Assembly (NCBI GenBank): GCA_025331435.1
Contig: JAIWNI010000087.1
Location: 53,339 to 117,338 of the forward strand
Direction of reading: 5' to 3'
Length of the DNA: 64,000 bases
From: Choanephora cucurbitarum
Taxonomy: Eukaryota > Mucoromycota > Mucoromycetes > Mucorales > Choanephoraceae
A model generated the notes under the pieces. That model did no database searches and had not been told where the DNA came from. It saw nothing but the letters and a program-made list of their open reading frames with translations. Position 1 is the stretch's first letter, and every line of letters starts with the position of its first letter. Below are positions 34,560 through 46,373 of this stretch, one piece after another. Both the position numbers and the translations under genes were made by a program.

Positions 34560-34736
34560 ATATCGAGGAAAACAAAGGTACAAAAGAAAAACATAGAGAA
34601 AAAGAAAGAGAAAGAAAGAAAGCTGATTTTTTAAAAACTTCTAAAGAAATGCTGAGCTTAAAATGATAAGGATGGCTATCGCCATGATTGAACCATTTTT
34701 TTTCTTTTTTTTTTTGTATATACATCAGTTGCCACG
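34560..34736. promoter_or_regulatory. Shared divergent promoter of the Zn2Cys6 factor and ERV1
   Basis: 177 bp separate two start codons on opposite strands. The segment holds a purine-rich half on the factor side and a T-rich tract (34697-34715) on the ERV1 side; both genes must draw promoter elements from it. Confidence 0.55.
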
Positions 34737-35383
34737 ATGGTGAATGAACAAGTTCAAGTCGATCCCGAAACTGGAAAGGCAATTCCTATGAAAGACGGTA
34801 AGCCGTGCCGAGTATGTGTTGATTTCAAGACTTGGTCCAAGCTAGAGAAGAACAAAGCGAAGTCAGACACCAAGACAGAATCTTCAACCACTTCACAACA
34901 AACCACTTCACAACAAACCACTGCTAAACAAACTGCTATTAACAACGAAACATCAAAACAACAATTAGACGACGATTGGAAACAGAAAAATTGTCCAGCT
35001 GATGTAGAAACGTTAGGACGACATACATGGACACTGCTGCATACTATGGCAGCATATTATCCTGAGAAGCCAGAAAAGAAACAACAAGAAAGCATGAAGA
35101 CATTTTTTGAATCTTTTGCCGAGAATTATCCCTGCTGGTTTTGCAAGGTAAAAAAAAGGACAAATAAGACCCATTAAATTTTCTTGACTCAAGCTTTGTC
35201 TAGAATGACTTCAAGCAGGATATAGGCGAAAACCCAATCGACGTAGCCAGTAGAGACTCCTTGAGTCAATGGCTTTGTAGACGCCATAACAAAGTGAACG
35301 AGAAATTGGGGAAAAAACAATTTGACTGCAGTAAGGTATTTGAGCGCTGGTTGACAGGGCCTCCTAATGGCAAATGTGACTAA
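34737..35383 (+). CDS. ERV1: FAD-linked sulfhydryl oxidase Erv1/ALR (mitochondrial intermembrane space)
   Basis: Reoxidises Mia40 during disulfide-coupled import into the intermembrane space and passes electrons to cytochrome c. Two exons, 34737-35147 and 35204-35383, 196 residues. The shuttle cysteine pair is in KPCRVCVDFKTW (about residues 23-26), followed by a Gln/Thr/Ser-rich linker with a TTSQQ tandem repeat, then the FAD four-helix domain: CPADVETLGRHTWTLLHTMA, YYPEKPEKKQQ, the redox-active ENYPCWFCK, then RDSLSQWLCRRHNKVNEKLG and the structural Cys in QFDCSKVFERW. The intron falls directly after CWFCK. The C-terminal CD may be an extra cysteine. AATAAA overlaps the stop codon (35383-35388), so the 3' UTR is probably very short. 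Confidence 0.95.
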
Positions 35384-35502
35384 ATAAAGGTTTTGAACTT
35401 TGTTACACTGCCTTCATTTTTTTGGATTTAAATGGCTACTTTTTCCCACATTTTATCCTGCATTTTTTTCTTTCTTTATTTTCTCTCATTTTAAATTACA
35501 AA

Positions 35503-36693
35503 ATGGTTCATCCCTGCCCTAAAAGCACAAAAGCTCCTATTGAAAGTATAGCTCCAGAGGTTATGTATAACATCTTGTCTTTTATCAATTATGTTGAAGT
35601 TTACCGCATGCGTGGTGTTTGCCGAAAGTTTCAGGCGATGTGTGAATACCACATTTATCAACAAGTCAAGGCACTTGGACAGACAATTTCGATCAAGCTC
35701 GACGGAAACAAGTCCAAGTCAATGGATCTAGTTGCAAGTCAATATGATCCAAAGAATCGTGTTATTGAATTTGTTCCTTCTGGTGTATCTTCTTTGTCGC
35801 TAGCAAACACCTCCTCGCAACGTTGGAGTGCATATCACCGAATGATGAAGATCCACTTCTCTGGTTGGTTTCCTAATCAAGAACCCAAAATTCCTCCTTA
35901 TGAAAAGCTCAGTCCTCAAGATCAAGCTATGTTTGTCTACCATTACCAATACAACTCGTCAATTGAGAAGACATACGAGCTACCTTCCTGGAACCAGCCA
36001 CCAGAGGTTGACATAGCAGACGACTGTCGCTATTTGGGAGATAAAGGGTTGATTTTAGCTATGTCGTACTACCAAGAAAATGATTGTGTTCAAAATTTAT
36101 TGGGAAATCGTGGCAGTATCACAGCTCAGCAAACTAGTCAGACAGGCCTTCCTGCCTCTTATTATAGCTACCGTCCATCTGCATCTGCGGCACCTATGCC
36201 ACCTGCACCTCATTTAAACGTTCAATGGATCCGCGTAACGCTTGGTTGGATCATCTCTGGTTTGGATTCGTCAGTCCCTACATCTCAAATCTATGAGAAA
36301 GATTTCGTAAAGCTCAATCAAATGCTGGCTAAGCAGGGCTGTTTCAAGTACGATCCTCTTTCAGAACCTATTCTAGACCATATCGTGAATCAGCAAGATC
36401 ATCATGCGGAGAGACTTCCAGAAAGTCTTGTAAATTATGTGCATACTCATTCCCATGAGTGTCATACCCGCTTGTCACGCTTGCAACACATGCTAGAAGG
36501 TGCTGGCGTGAACCCGTTAATGCTATGGAAATACACTTTTGCAAAATCGTTTGTAGTGGGCAGTGGTAGCCTACTTTGCGAAGAAGACGTTGTGCGTCGC
36601 ATCCAGGATTCTGAAGAAGAGTGGCGTCGAAAGAAATCCAGCTTGTACAATAGACTTTTCGATACTCGCATTCACCAAAGCATTGCTATCTAA
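35503..36693 (+). CDS. F-box domain protein, function unknown
   Basis: Single exon. I take the Met at 35503 (396 residues); the in-frame Met at 35422 would add a hydrophobic phenylalanine-rich stretch that is really the pyrimidine-rich leader. An F-box-like segment is at about 14-55: IESIAPEVMYNILSFINYVE followed by VYRMRGVCRKFQAMCEY. The rest shows no LRR, WD40 or Kelch repeats; it contains a Ser/Ala/Pro-rich insertion (SYRPSASAAPMPPAPH, about 225-240) and a helical C-terminus (ESLVNYVHTHSHECHTRLSR, VRRIQDSEEEWRRKK). Probably a substrate adaptor of an SCF ubiquitin ligase, by the F-box alone. It lies 119 bp downstream of ERV1 on the same strand, so its promoter is compact. Confidence 0.75.
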   Translation: MVHPCPKSTKAPIESIAPEVMYNILSFINYVEVYRMRGVCRKFQAMCEYHIYQQVKALGQTISIKLDGNKSKSMDLVASQYDPKNRVIEFVPSGVSSLSLANTSSQRWSAYHRMMKIHFSGWFPNQEPKIPPYEKLSPQDQAMFVYHYQYNSSIEKTYELPSWNQPPEVDIADDCRYLGDKGLILAMSYYQENDCVQNLLGNRGSITAQQTSQTGLPASYYSYRPSASAAPMPPAPHLNVQWIRVTLGWIISGLDSSVPTSQIYEKDFVKLNQMLAKQGCFKYDPLSEPILDHIVNQQDHHAERLPESLVNYVHTHSHECHTRLSRLQHMLEGAGVNPLMLWKYTFAKSFVVGSGSLLCEEDVVRRIQDSEEEWRRKKSSLYNRLFDTRIHQSIAI

Positions 36694-37465
36694 ATTATTA
36701 TTATTTATGTTTCACTCTATTTTACATATTTTTATTCATTTATTGCATTTCATTCTGCCATACTCCCTCACTCTAATTTTTTAACCCCATAATTCTTCAT
36801 AAAAATTTCTCATTTGTTATCGTAATTAGATCCGCAAATTGCGTTATTTGAATTTGATATATTTTTTACAAGTCCTACTTATCAGATCTTTTAATCAAAG
36901 AGATGATCAAACTAAAGTGTGGCCATCTAGTCACCTCATCAACTTTCCCGAAACAACTTTTGAAGTTTGTAATTTTAGAAAACTTAGAGTTTCTTGGATC
37001 TAGATCGTCTTCGGGGTTTGACCTTTATTATTCAGAAGATGGAATCAAACCAAGTATATTATGAATAACATCTTAGTTGTGTAATAGAGCTCTATATGTT
37101 TGGAAGTTCGTCTATACTGAATGTTCCATGTTGACTGATTCGTGCGAACTAAAACAGGTTGAAGCAGCAGCAACAAGTATCTGCATCGAATACACTTGTG
37201 CATTACTAGAATAACAACACAATGTATTTTTTAAAAAAAAAAAAACCAGGGAGGAAAAGGCATTGGCCTTTCTATTTGAACAAAAATCAAGAACATGTAT
37301 TATATGAAGCTTCATGACATCTGGTTTTCAAGAACCGAGAGCCCTTCATCTCATAGAGTCATATATCTTTAAAACAAAAGCAAGTATACTAACACTCAAT
37401 TTGGACAGACAAATTTTATTTCATCCTTATATTAGTTTTTGTGCGCTACTGTTATCACTGAATAT
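36694..37465. other. Intergenic 3' region between convergent genes
   Basis: Lies between the stop codons of the F-box gene and of PDH E2. AT-rich, with an A-run at 37229; no coding signal. Confidence 0.5.
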
Positions 37466-39545
37466 TTACAACATCATCTTAAGGGGGTTTTCCATGAAGG
37501 TCTTGAAAGACTTCAACCAGGTAGCACCAACAGCACCGTCAACAACACGGTGGTCAGCACTCAAGGTAACTTCCATCACATCACGGACAGCAAAGCCACT
37601 TTCGGTGGTTTCGTCAGCAACAACCTTTTGTTGAGCACCACCAACGGCCAAAATACAAGATTGAGGAGGGTTGATGATAGCAGTGAAGTTACTGATACCA
37701 AACATACCCAAGTTGGAGATAGTGAAAGAACCACCTTGGTATTCTTGAGGAGCAAGCTTACCATCACGAGCACGCTTAGCCAAATCCTTGACTTGAGAAG
37801 AGATGGTAGACAAACCCTTGGTTTCGGCAGATGTGACAATAGGGGTAATCAAGCCAGAAGGAGTAGCAACAGCAACACAGATATCAGAAGAGTTGTATCT
37901 GTTATTTATTTTTGTTAGTCACCTGTATGCTACTATCATCCTCATCAAAAAATAAAACACTTACTGTCTGATGAAATCACCTTGCCAGGCAGCGTTTACT
38001 TCAGGAACTTCCTTAAGAGCCAAAGCAGAAGCCTTGACAACGAAATCGTTGACTGAGAGCTTGTACTTGCCTTCAGCAGACTTGTTGAGAACTTCACGCA
38101 ACTTGTTGATCTTGTTCATTTCAATTTCAACAGTCAAATAGTAGTGAGGAACTTGTTGCTTGGACTCGGTCAAACGAGAAGCAATGATCTTTCTCATGTT
38201 GGTAGTAGGAATATCAGTGTAAGCTTCACCGGCAGCGCCTTGAGGAGCGTAAGCGGTAGGGATTTGAGCAGGAGCAGCAGAGGCAGCGGGAGCAGCAGAG
38301 GCTAGAAAATCAAGTCAGTTTCTTTTGATCACAAAAAAAAACTTTGCTTGTGTCGAACTTACCCTTGAAGTTAGCAACATCGTCCTTAGAGATGATGCCG
38401 TGGGGACCAGTACCCTTAACTTGAGAAATGTCAATACCACGTTCATCAGCGAGTTTCTATACAAGTTAGTGTTGTTAGATGAAAAATCACAACTTGTTGC
38501 ACGCAACCATACTTACTCTAGCAAGAGGGGAAGCAAGAACACGACCTATAACAGTGAAGAGAAGCATGAGCTATATTGTTCCTTTTGGAATATCCAGAAA
38601 AAAAAACTTACCACCGTGAGAGGTAGTGGCTTCAGACTTGGCGGATTGTGTGGAAGCAGCAGCGGGAGCAGCAGATTCTTCCTTGGCCTCCTTCTTGGGT
38701 TCTTCAGCAGCAGGAGCAGGAGCACTACCTTCGATATCAGCAGCAGTGAAGTTTTCGAAAGCAGCAACGTCAGCAGCATCTTCAACGAAAATGGCAATGG
38801 GCTACAAAGAAGCAATTAGAAAACTCATAGATCTCCAATGATAACTAAGAAAAAAAAATTTTTCACTTACTTGACCAACAGATACATCCTTAGCACCAGC
38901 ATCAATCAAGATCTTGGCGAGGAAACCTTCTTCTTGACATTCAAAGTCCATCTGAGCCTTATCGGTTTCGATTTCTACCAAGACATCGCCAGGTTGAACT
39001 TCGTCACCGACCTTCTTTTGCCAGGCACCAATACCACCAGCAGTCATGCTGTAATGAATAAAATCAGCGTTTGTCCACTTATTTTATTTCTTTTTTCTCC
39101 AATCCCCTAAAATTCTTTTTTTTTTCTATCCCCATTCCTCTTTCTCTTTCTCATTGACTTACGTAGGAGACAAGGCAGGCATAGCGATAACATTATGGCT
39201 AGGGAAGGCTATTACCCAAAAAAAAGTCAGAATGGGGTTCTGATCGGATATTGTAAATTTTTTTCTTACAAGAAGAGCTGTACAAACGAGCATCCTTAGC
39301 GGCAGTTGAGTTAGCCAAAGCACGAAGAGCAATGAACTTGGGGGCGCTATAGAATAGTTTTTATTGTATCAATAACTCAAACTCTTTGGCTCTTTTGTTT
39401 TCTTTTCTCAAAATACCACTTACCTAGAAGAGGTGAAAGTACGAACAGCAGCGTGCTTAGCAAGAACAGGGGTAGCTCTAGTGGCTGTAGCACGAGCAGT
39501 GGAGGCAAGTCCTCTCATAAGTTGGCGTCTGATAGCTGCGGACAT
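37466..39545 (-). CDS. Pyruvate dehydrogenase complex E2, dihydrolipoamide acetyltransferase
   Basis: Core of the mitochondrial pyruvate dehydrogenase complex; transfers the acetyl group from lipoate to CoA. Nine exons: 39545-39424, 39346-39270, 39208-39163, 39048-38871, 38801-38612, 38545-38517 (29 nt), 38456-38363, 38301-37965, 37898-37466, 501 residues. A mitochondrial presequence ([15 protein letters not shown]) is followed by one lipoyl domain with the lipoylated Lys in [11 protein letters not shown] (near 112), an Ala/Pro/Glu-rich linker, the E1/E3-binding domain ([20 protein letters not shown], then [13 protein letters not shown]), a second Ala/Pro linker, and the catalytic domain ending with HRVVDGA (His about 474, Asp about 478). 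The codon use is strongly biased (GTC, ACC, CTT), in keeping with high expression. Confidence 0.96.
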
Positions 39546-41438
39546 TGTCTATGATAAAAGTAGAAACAAAAAGAAGCTCTGAAGTAAGAAAGGTTGAAAA
39601 GAAGAAACAAACAATTTATTTTTTAAAAAAAAAAACCGGGAAAGCCCAGGAAAAATCGGTTAAATCTGACCCCAAAACTATTAACATTGGCTGTTTGTGA
39701 CTCTTTTCGGATCTTATCGCAAAGAGCTCGAATGATAGCAGGAGGAAAACAACATTCATTTTTCTCTGCAACTTAGCATGACCGTTCTAACATTTTATTC
39801 TCCTGCCATATAGTGTAGACTAGAAAGCTTCAATGAAACATTTTGAGTACAATTGAAGGCTTTAAATTTGATATAAGTCAAGAAGGGAAAAGACGGAAAA
39901 AGTACGACATAATTAGAGATATGGAAAATAACATAAATCTCCATAAGGTTATTTTTGCTCAGCTAAATACTTTTACCATTTGTGCTTGCAGTATCTGAAA
40001 TATCGACGGTTGGCTTGAAGGCCTACATCCATGATTTTAGCGTCAATGAGAACTGAATTGCTTCTAGGTGTGAGACACATTAAGCGAACAAAATTTGTTG
40101 CTTTATCTTATACTCCTGATAGTTTGCGATCTAAAACGACAGTCTTCTCTGTTGTTGCACAGGGTTGGATATTATATGCATTTTCTCTTCTTCTTTCCAA
40201 CAAAAGCATTAACGGTATGTATTTAGAGCCAACTATTTTGGCAATTTTGTGGAATAGGATTCAGTGAGCTGACAAAGAAACGCATTACTTAATCTGAGCA
40301 TGATATTTTTTACTGCCATATTGAACATGTTGGTAACTCAACTGTCAAATCAAAGATAATGGATTTTAGATAGGCTTTATTGCATGAAGGAGCTTTCATT
40401 GTTGATTGATAAAAGCGTAGCTAATATTACGTTTGATGAATGGCTACTCTCATGACATAGAGCTAAAAAGTATAGGATGCTTACGACGAATTACAGTTAG
40501 AAAAGAACAATAAAAGAGCAACTTCCAACAGATATTTCAAGGTTGCAAGCCATTAAGACTGCTCTTGCTTGGCTATTGTAGAAATGTTCAATGAAGGAAG
40601 AGCAATAGCGCTAAAGTTTCATACGACCAACTCTTATTGATGATTGCATGTGTACACACAAGCATCTTACAATCTCTGCTTTTAGTCTTTGTTGCTTGCT
40701 GAAGACATAAAAATTTAGGATAAGCATCTATCCACATAGAGACTGATTGATTTATCTTTCTATATCCAATATACATCGCAAAAGAATGACTCAAGAAAGA
40801 ACTGATAAACGATCGATATTGAAACTAAGAAGAGGGTGCCATTAGCTGTCCATCAAATATTAAGTAAGTTAACAGGTAATCAACAGTAAATCCAAATGTT
40901 GTATGTTGCTCAACTAGCTCAAAAAATACCTACAAAAACAAAGCAACAACTTGTACTGAACTATTTATTGAACTGAATTGAGTCAAGAAATACATGGTAT
41001 CAGTTCAACAACTAAAAGTATTGCAAATCCAGTTCTATCTTGCTTCAATCAAACTATTGCAATAGCAGAAGACGATTCAGCAGTAGCCTAAAATCACACA
41101 CTTGTCTCAAGACCTGCATATTAGAAGTCAAGTGTATCTACACATGTTAAGCCATGTTCTCTTGGACAATAACATAGCAGCACAGTTTAATGGTCGAATT
41201 GCTGTAGCTTTAGTGGGTAAACCTGTAAGAATTCATGCCAGAACTCTACTTGATCTATAGCTCAAGAGATCAGAAATGGCCAAGGCTTTGACTGACAAGC
41301 AGTTTCTTTCACACCCCGAAAGCTAACGTCATCTTTTTCGCTACAGCCTTTCGCACGCAGCGAGCATTTTCCCCTGTTGAATAAATTTAGCCGCTTACTT
41401 TTTCCTTTTATTCTTAACCATAAAATTTATTAAATAAA
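39546..41438. other. Divergent intergenic region between PDH E2 and ATP synthase subunit k
   Basis: 1.9 kb. A plus-strand frame at 40031-40267 (78 aa) is mildly protein-like but has no recognisable relative. A segment near 41325 resembles a core promoter ahead of ATP19. Nothing else supported. Confidence 0.45.
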
Positions 41439-41719
41439 ATGGCTGGTCACTACGTTATCGCCGGAAAGAAGATCCCTAACTACAAGGTAAGCGCGACATG
41501 GAAGAGCGAATATTATTCGGGAGACAACGCATGCTAATCTCGGATGAAATCTAGATCTCCATGTTCTTCATTGGCGCTTATGCTGTTGCTGGTGCCGCTG
41601 CTATGATGAAGCCCAAGGCTCCTCAAGCCGCCACCCCTCCTATTCAAGCCAGCTCTTCTGACGAAGAAGCTTTCATTCGCGAATTCCTTCAAAAGGCCGA
41701 TGCTGAAGAAAAGAAATAG
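41439..41719 (+). CDS. ATP19: Mitochondrial F1Fo-ATP synthase subunit k (Atp19)
   Basis: Small inner-membrane accessory subunit of the ATP synthase, involved in dimer/oligomer stability. Two exons, 41439-41486 and 41555-41719, 70 residues, the family's usual length. It begins MAGHYVIAGKKIPNYK, which matches the conserved N-terminus with the invariant G-K-x-I/V-P, followed by one transmembrane helix (ISMFFIGAYAVAGAAAMM), a short Pro/Ala linker and the acidic C-terminal motif DEEAFIREFLQKA that corresponds to EEKFIxxYL in yeast Atp19. Codon choice is highly biased (GCC, AAG, GGT), as expected for an abundant mitochondrial protein. Too short to appear in an ORF scan with a 60-residue limit per exon. 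Confidence 0.88.
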
Positions 41720-42267
41720 ATTGTTTATTTCATCACTAATAAAAAAAAGCAGCATGTCACCAGCTTATACACCCACATGAATGTATATTTTTTTTTTGGA
41801 GAAAGCATGTTCACCTTAATCGATTGACTAGAACATTTCACGGAACACTCAGAAATGACAGATAGATAGAGAGGGAGAGAGAGAATGTTAGCTTATGCAA
41901 AATATTCACCTTTTTTTTTCTTCTGTATGCCTGATTTTTAATGAACACAGGTTTTTTTCTCTCAGAAAAAAACAATGAGCTATACATGCGTAACATTTGA
42001 CTACGAATAGGTTTTGAGAAAGGAGAAAGAAAAAGAAGCACTCCTTTTTTCTAAAGCACAAGAAAAAATGGGGAGAAAAGCTGTCGGTTTATACATGTGG
42101 TATCAAGCGAAATGGGGTTTCACATTTTAATTCATTTACAACTTCATTCTGCTATTTGAAAGATAAGTACAATTGGAGAAAACAAAGAACAAGAAAAAGA
42201 GGGAGAAATAGGTATTGTGGCAATACAATAGAACGGATAATTTCTTTTATACAAAGAAAGAAATCAT
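41720..42267. other. Intergenic region between convergent genes
   Basis: Purine-rich stretches including a GATA/GAGA run at 41861-41884; only 3' untranslated sequence of the two flanking genes is expected. Confidence 0.5.
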
Positions 42268-42891
42268 TTATTTCTTCTTGGGACCATACTTGGGCTTGAT
42301 GTTACTAGGGCACTTGACGGCCTTCCAAGAGATATCGACAACACCGGCATCAAGCTTATCGAGCTTTCTGAAAGCAGCAGGAGTCAAATCAATAGCCTTG
42401 TTAACCTTACAACCGGCACACTTGTCAACAATCTTGACAACAACAGTTCTGGTCTTGTGCTTGTTGTTGGTAATCTTCATACACTTGTAACAGTTCTCAA
42501 ATTTCTTCATAGCCTACAAATATTACTCATGTCAGTAAAAAGAAAGTGTATAATAGAAAATTGGTTATTACCATAGCACCGATCATGCTGTAAGCAGTAG
42601 CAGAGTAAGCAGGGAGACCAATACGGTCGTAACAAGCAGCGTTCTTCAAATCACTACCGCTGTACCTATTATTCAAAATAACAGGGTTAGTTTACGTTTT
42701 ATCTTTTACTCTTGCTTGACAATGCCATACCAGGTACCACGGTTACCACGCTTTTCAAGGTCAGTAGTTGTAGAGTTGTCGAAGCTCATGATAGAGGCAA
42801 GACCACGACCACGGATTTCGTAGGCCTTTACAACATTGGCAAGGGAAGCAATAATGAGTGCACAAAGGGAGATACAAACGAGCAACTTCAT
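42268..42891 (-). CDS. Small secreted double-psi beta-barrel protein (expansin/RlpA-like)
   Basis: Three exons: 42891-42731, 42665-42572, 42513-42268, 166 residues. The signal peptide MKLLVCISLCALIIASLANV is followed by a propeptide that ends in LEKR, a Kex2-type site, so the mature form probably begins GNRGTWYSGSDLKNAACYD. The barrel shows GLPAYSATAYSMIGAMAM, FENCYKCMKITNN, VVVKIVDKCAGC, and AIDLTPAAFRKLD with the conserved Asp, ending ISWKAVKCP and a basic tail PKYGPKKK. The order matches the DPBB_1 domain of expansin-like and barwin-like fungal proteins, which bind wall polysaccharides; enzyme activity is not proven by the sequence. Codon use is strongly biased, suggesting high expression. 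Convergent with ATP19. Confidence 0.88.
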
Positions 42892-45800
42892 TTTTTAGAC
42901 AATTATTAAGGATAGACGAGTGTGAAAGTAAAGAGAGAAAAGAGTTTAAATCTATATATATAAGAAAAAGAAAAGAGGGAGAAAGAGAAAAGCGAAATCA
43001 GAGGAAGATGTCTTTAATGGATAATAAAGACGGCTGCCTGATGCTACACAAGAATAATTAAGTGAAACGTTCGATTGGAGTTCCAATTTTCTTATTAGGA
43101 ATCTCGTGTAAAAGTTTTGATAGAACTTTGGACAATTAAGGAAGGGATCTGCTCTTTGACTCAAAGCAAAGGTCTCTTTGTGTTAAGCGATATCACCAGG
43201 TCTAGATTGCTTTCCTGATTTGTTTTTCACATCAGAACACCATATGTTTCTTGATCCGCATACACGTTTAGACTGATTTCCTATTTTTCTTTTTTTAATT
43301 TAAAGTAAATAAGCTGCAGGTCTATCAAAAGAAAATCATCGAGTTCAACCTCCCAGAAAAGTAAATCGTTGCACTCATTTTTCGGGTTAAGAGGAGTCTT
43401 GGCTTTTGCTGAGTGTATGCTTTAGTTCTCGGTCCTACCTATTTAACCCTATTATGAACGGTAAAAAAAAAAGAGAAGTGAATAACTTTGAGACACAGAC
43501 ATATTGTTTTTGTTACACCAATTCACCAATAAAGAAAGCCACGGTACCTTAGAAGATACAGTACTTTTAACTGGCCACTTTAGAACAAGCTCTCTAAAGC
43601 CTGTTTGATGAACTTTTCAAAATCAATTCACCTGTTGCTTTTCTGAAATAAAGCTCAAGAGTGCTAATGTTTAGCAGCTAAATCCATATCAAACAATTCA
43701 TTATGAAGCTTTCTTTGTTTTTTCTTAAAGAACTAGACCTTATGGAGATGTCAAAAATAGTATTTGTTTTGAGTCACAGTCGGTCGAATGTTGACTAGAA
43801 GATTGAATAAAATTATACAATAAAATTAGCAGATAACAAAGAAAGGCTGATAATCAATACGACAAATTAAAGGGAGATAGTCTGCTATAACACAATACAA
43901 TAAAAGAAGAGAACAAAAGAAAGCTCGATGTAGCTTGTATTGTCTTTTTATTGAAAGAAGATTAAAGATGTCCATTCTACATTGTTAGGTATTTATATAC
44001 TACAGATTTTAGGAGTCAATTTTTATCAATAGAAGATCCGGATTGTGCTACATGGCTATATTCTATATAATGAAGTCGAAGTATGAATATAAATTAAATG
44101 CGATCATTGTCTGATTTATGCTTGTCCTCATACTATATTCGATGGAACAACATTTATGTAATAAGCATTATATAATATCTTTCATTTTAGTATGTAGCTA
44201 TGATAATATCCTGCTGTTCAAGTAGCGAATAGCATTTGCGCATTCTCCTTTAGATTAGGAAACAATAGAGGAACTTGAAACATTCAGTTGCATACTTTAC
44301 ATTGAGGGGCCCTAATCGAAAACAAGGCTTATTTCAACCGTCTCATAAGAGATCTTGCCATATTATTTGCACATTTCAAAGCTATAACTAGCAGTAATAG
44401 ACTGCCATCTTCAGGGCAGCCTATGTATTCATTCATAGCGTGAGTCCGGACAAGCCCGAGTATAAAGGGAATAAAATCTTGTGTCATATTAAAACGCACA
44501 ATTGTTATTTCGATCTTAAATTTTGCTAGTCTAGTTTAGCTTGTCTCTAATATCACTGGTGTACTGTTGGGTTTGTAGTACAACATCTAAACAGGTTGTT
44601 GTACTACACTAAATGGTGAAGTTAAAAAAAAAGGGGGATTGCACTTTGTAGCAATGGCACAAACAAAAAGGGACTGCATCATTTTGTTCTAAGTCACTTA
44701 TGATGTTTATGTTCTTACGTTTTGCTTTACGTATATGTATTTCAGATCAGTTAGAACAACCTCTTTGTTCTATCTTTAGCTGTCATTTCAATTTGTTTAT
44801 TTCAGACTAATAAAAAAATAGAAACAAAAAAATGTATTCAAGTTACGCTCAAAACTAAGATAAAAGTGCTACAAATAACATTAAAAAAGAAAGCACTGAC
44901 CTAAATCTCTGTAAATCTGCAGCACTCACTCCTTGAACTGATGTCTTTTTTTTTTCGCAACGCCTTGTTATCAAGGTTTTTCTGTCCTTGATGAAGAAGT
45001 TGCACAATCCTGTGTAAAATTTCGGATTGCATGTTAGTAAAACAATAAACAATCGCTACTCTAAAGAACCTGGTCACTTAAACTTGGCGTTAATAAAATT
45101 CCATGCGCTCAACGTGCAGCTCATTGACGGGACATCTACGATACTGTTAGCTTAGCTAGAACAAATATATCAGACGATAATGAGAATAACTGGTTATTTG
45201 CATGAAAAAAAAGATTGTGTTGGAAAGGAAAGCAATTTTTAAGGAATTACTGCTTGCTAATATAAAAAAAAAGGTATATATTATATGACGCACATAATGG
45301 CTTTATAAGCATTTGAGTAGAATGCTAAAGCGCCAGCTGCTATTTTCTGCAAGTTTTTCATCAACCCTGGGTTATATGTGACAATTTAGACACACGCCAT
45401 AATTGAAAGCAACGTGTTCTGTTTATGACTTGTCAGACGCGTGGAATAAAATCATGACGAGTTTGTGTTGTCAGGCAGCATAAGACAAAATGGGATGGTG
45501 ACTCAAAAATAACCCTAATCCCTACAGATGGGCCCATCACTGAACTTTGTCATTAGGTTGTAACCAAACCAAATTCCGGCCCCCCCCCCTTTTTTTTTGA
45601 CCTGTCAACATTTCAATAAAAGACACTATTTTTTAAGAAAGACATTCTTGTTGAAGGCAATAAGATATTTTTGAATATTTTATCATAGAAGAAAAGGGAG
45701 CCGATGTCATCGCTATTGAAGCTTTCGTACTGAAACATCTGTAGCACGTTGGATTCGGAAGCATGAGCTATGTTGATTTGGGTTCCGGAATGAATCAGTT

Positions 45801-46373
45801 TTGACTGGAGACAAAGGGCCTTTTTGAATGACTGTATGACCCTAGTGTAAACCAAAGAGAGAGAGTACAACCTTGCTGTCGAGCTACGCCTTTGTGTTGC
45901 GTACTCGGGTTTTCTGAGCAGTTTTTTTTTTGGGGGTTTGTGCGAGGCGCTTTAGTTCTTGCGCTAAGCGTGAGACTGATAAGACAGATCAAAAGAAACA
46001 CTTTATGGTCAGCACAATAGTTCTATAAGAAGTCAATCATTGTTAGGTGAATGTCAATTGAATTGACTGGTATTACATACATACTTTCTCTAATGCTGAT
46101 AATGTGATAACATGAAATCCGAAATTACACAACTGAATTATAGTTATTGCACATTTCAATACCTTGTACAAGTATGTCTTTTGTAGTAATCATTACAAAG
46201 TCTAATCATCTCAGGTACTGTTGAAACTTCACCCAACCATACTTTCTAGAACCACCTTCTCATAGAAAAAAGACTTGAGTGATAAATAATGATACGACTG
46301 CTGATTTTATTAGCTTTAAAGACCAAAGTAAAACTAAAGAGAATACTATCGAGATTTGCTTATTCAATAGAAA
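42892..46373. other. Longest gene-free stretch (3.5 kb)
   Basis: AT-rich, with many short frames but no confident gene. Minus-strand sequence at about 45620-45990 is the most protein-like part (SKLIHSGTQINIAHASES, NVLQMFQYESFNSDDIGSLF), split over two frames; it may be a decayed gene. A poly-C/poly-T run lies at about 45581-45598. Confidence 0.45.
44575..44607. repeat. Perfect 11-bp inverted repeat (hairpin)
   Basis: GTAGTACAACA at 44575-44585 is mirrored by TGTTGTACTAC at 44597-44607 with an 11-nt loop. No adjacent gene; function unknown. Confidence 0.7.

Noticed and set aside
37439..38841. Several long plus- and minus-strand frames (37439-37918, 38325-38819, 38546-38815, 38626-38841)
   Set aside because: They are other-frame readings of the PDH E2 exons, whose biased codons suppress stops in alternate frames.
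40031..40267. 78-residue plus frame in the PDH E2/ATP19 gap
   Set aside because: Weak composition, no splice partner or known family; noted only in the gap description.
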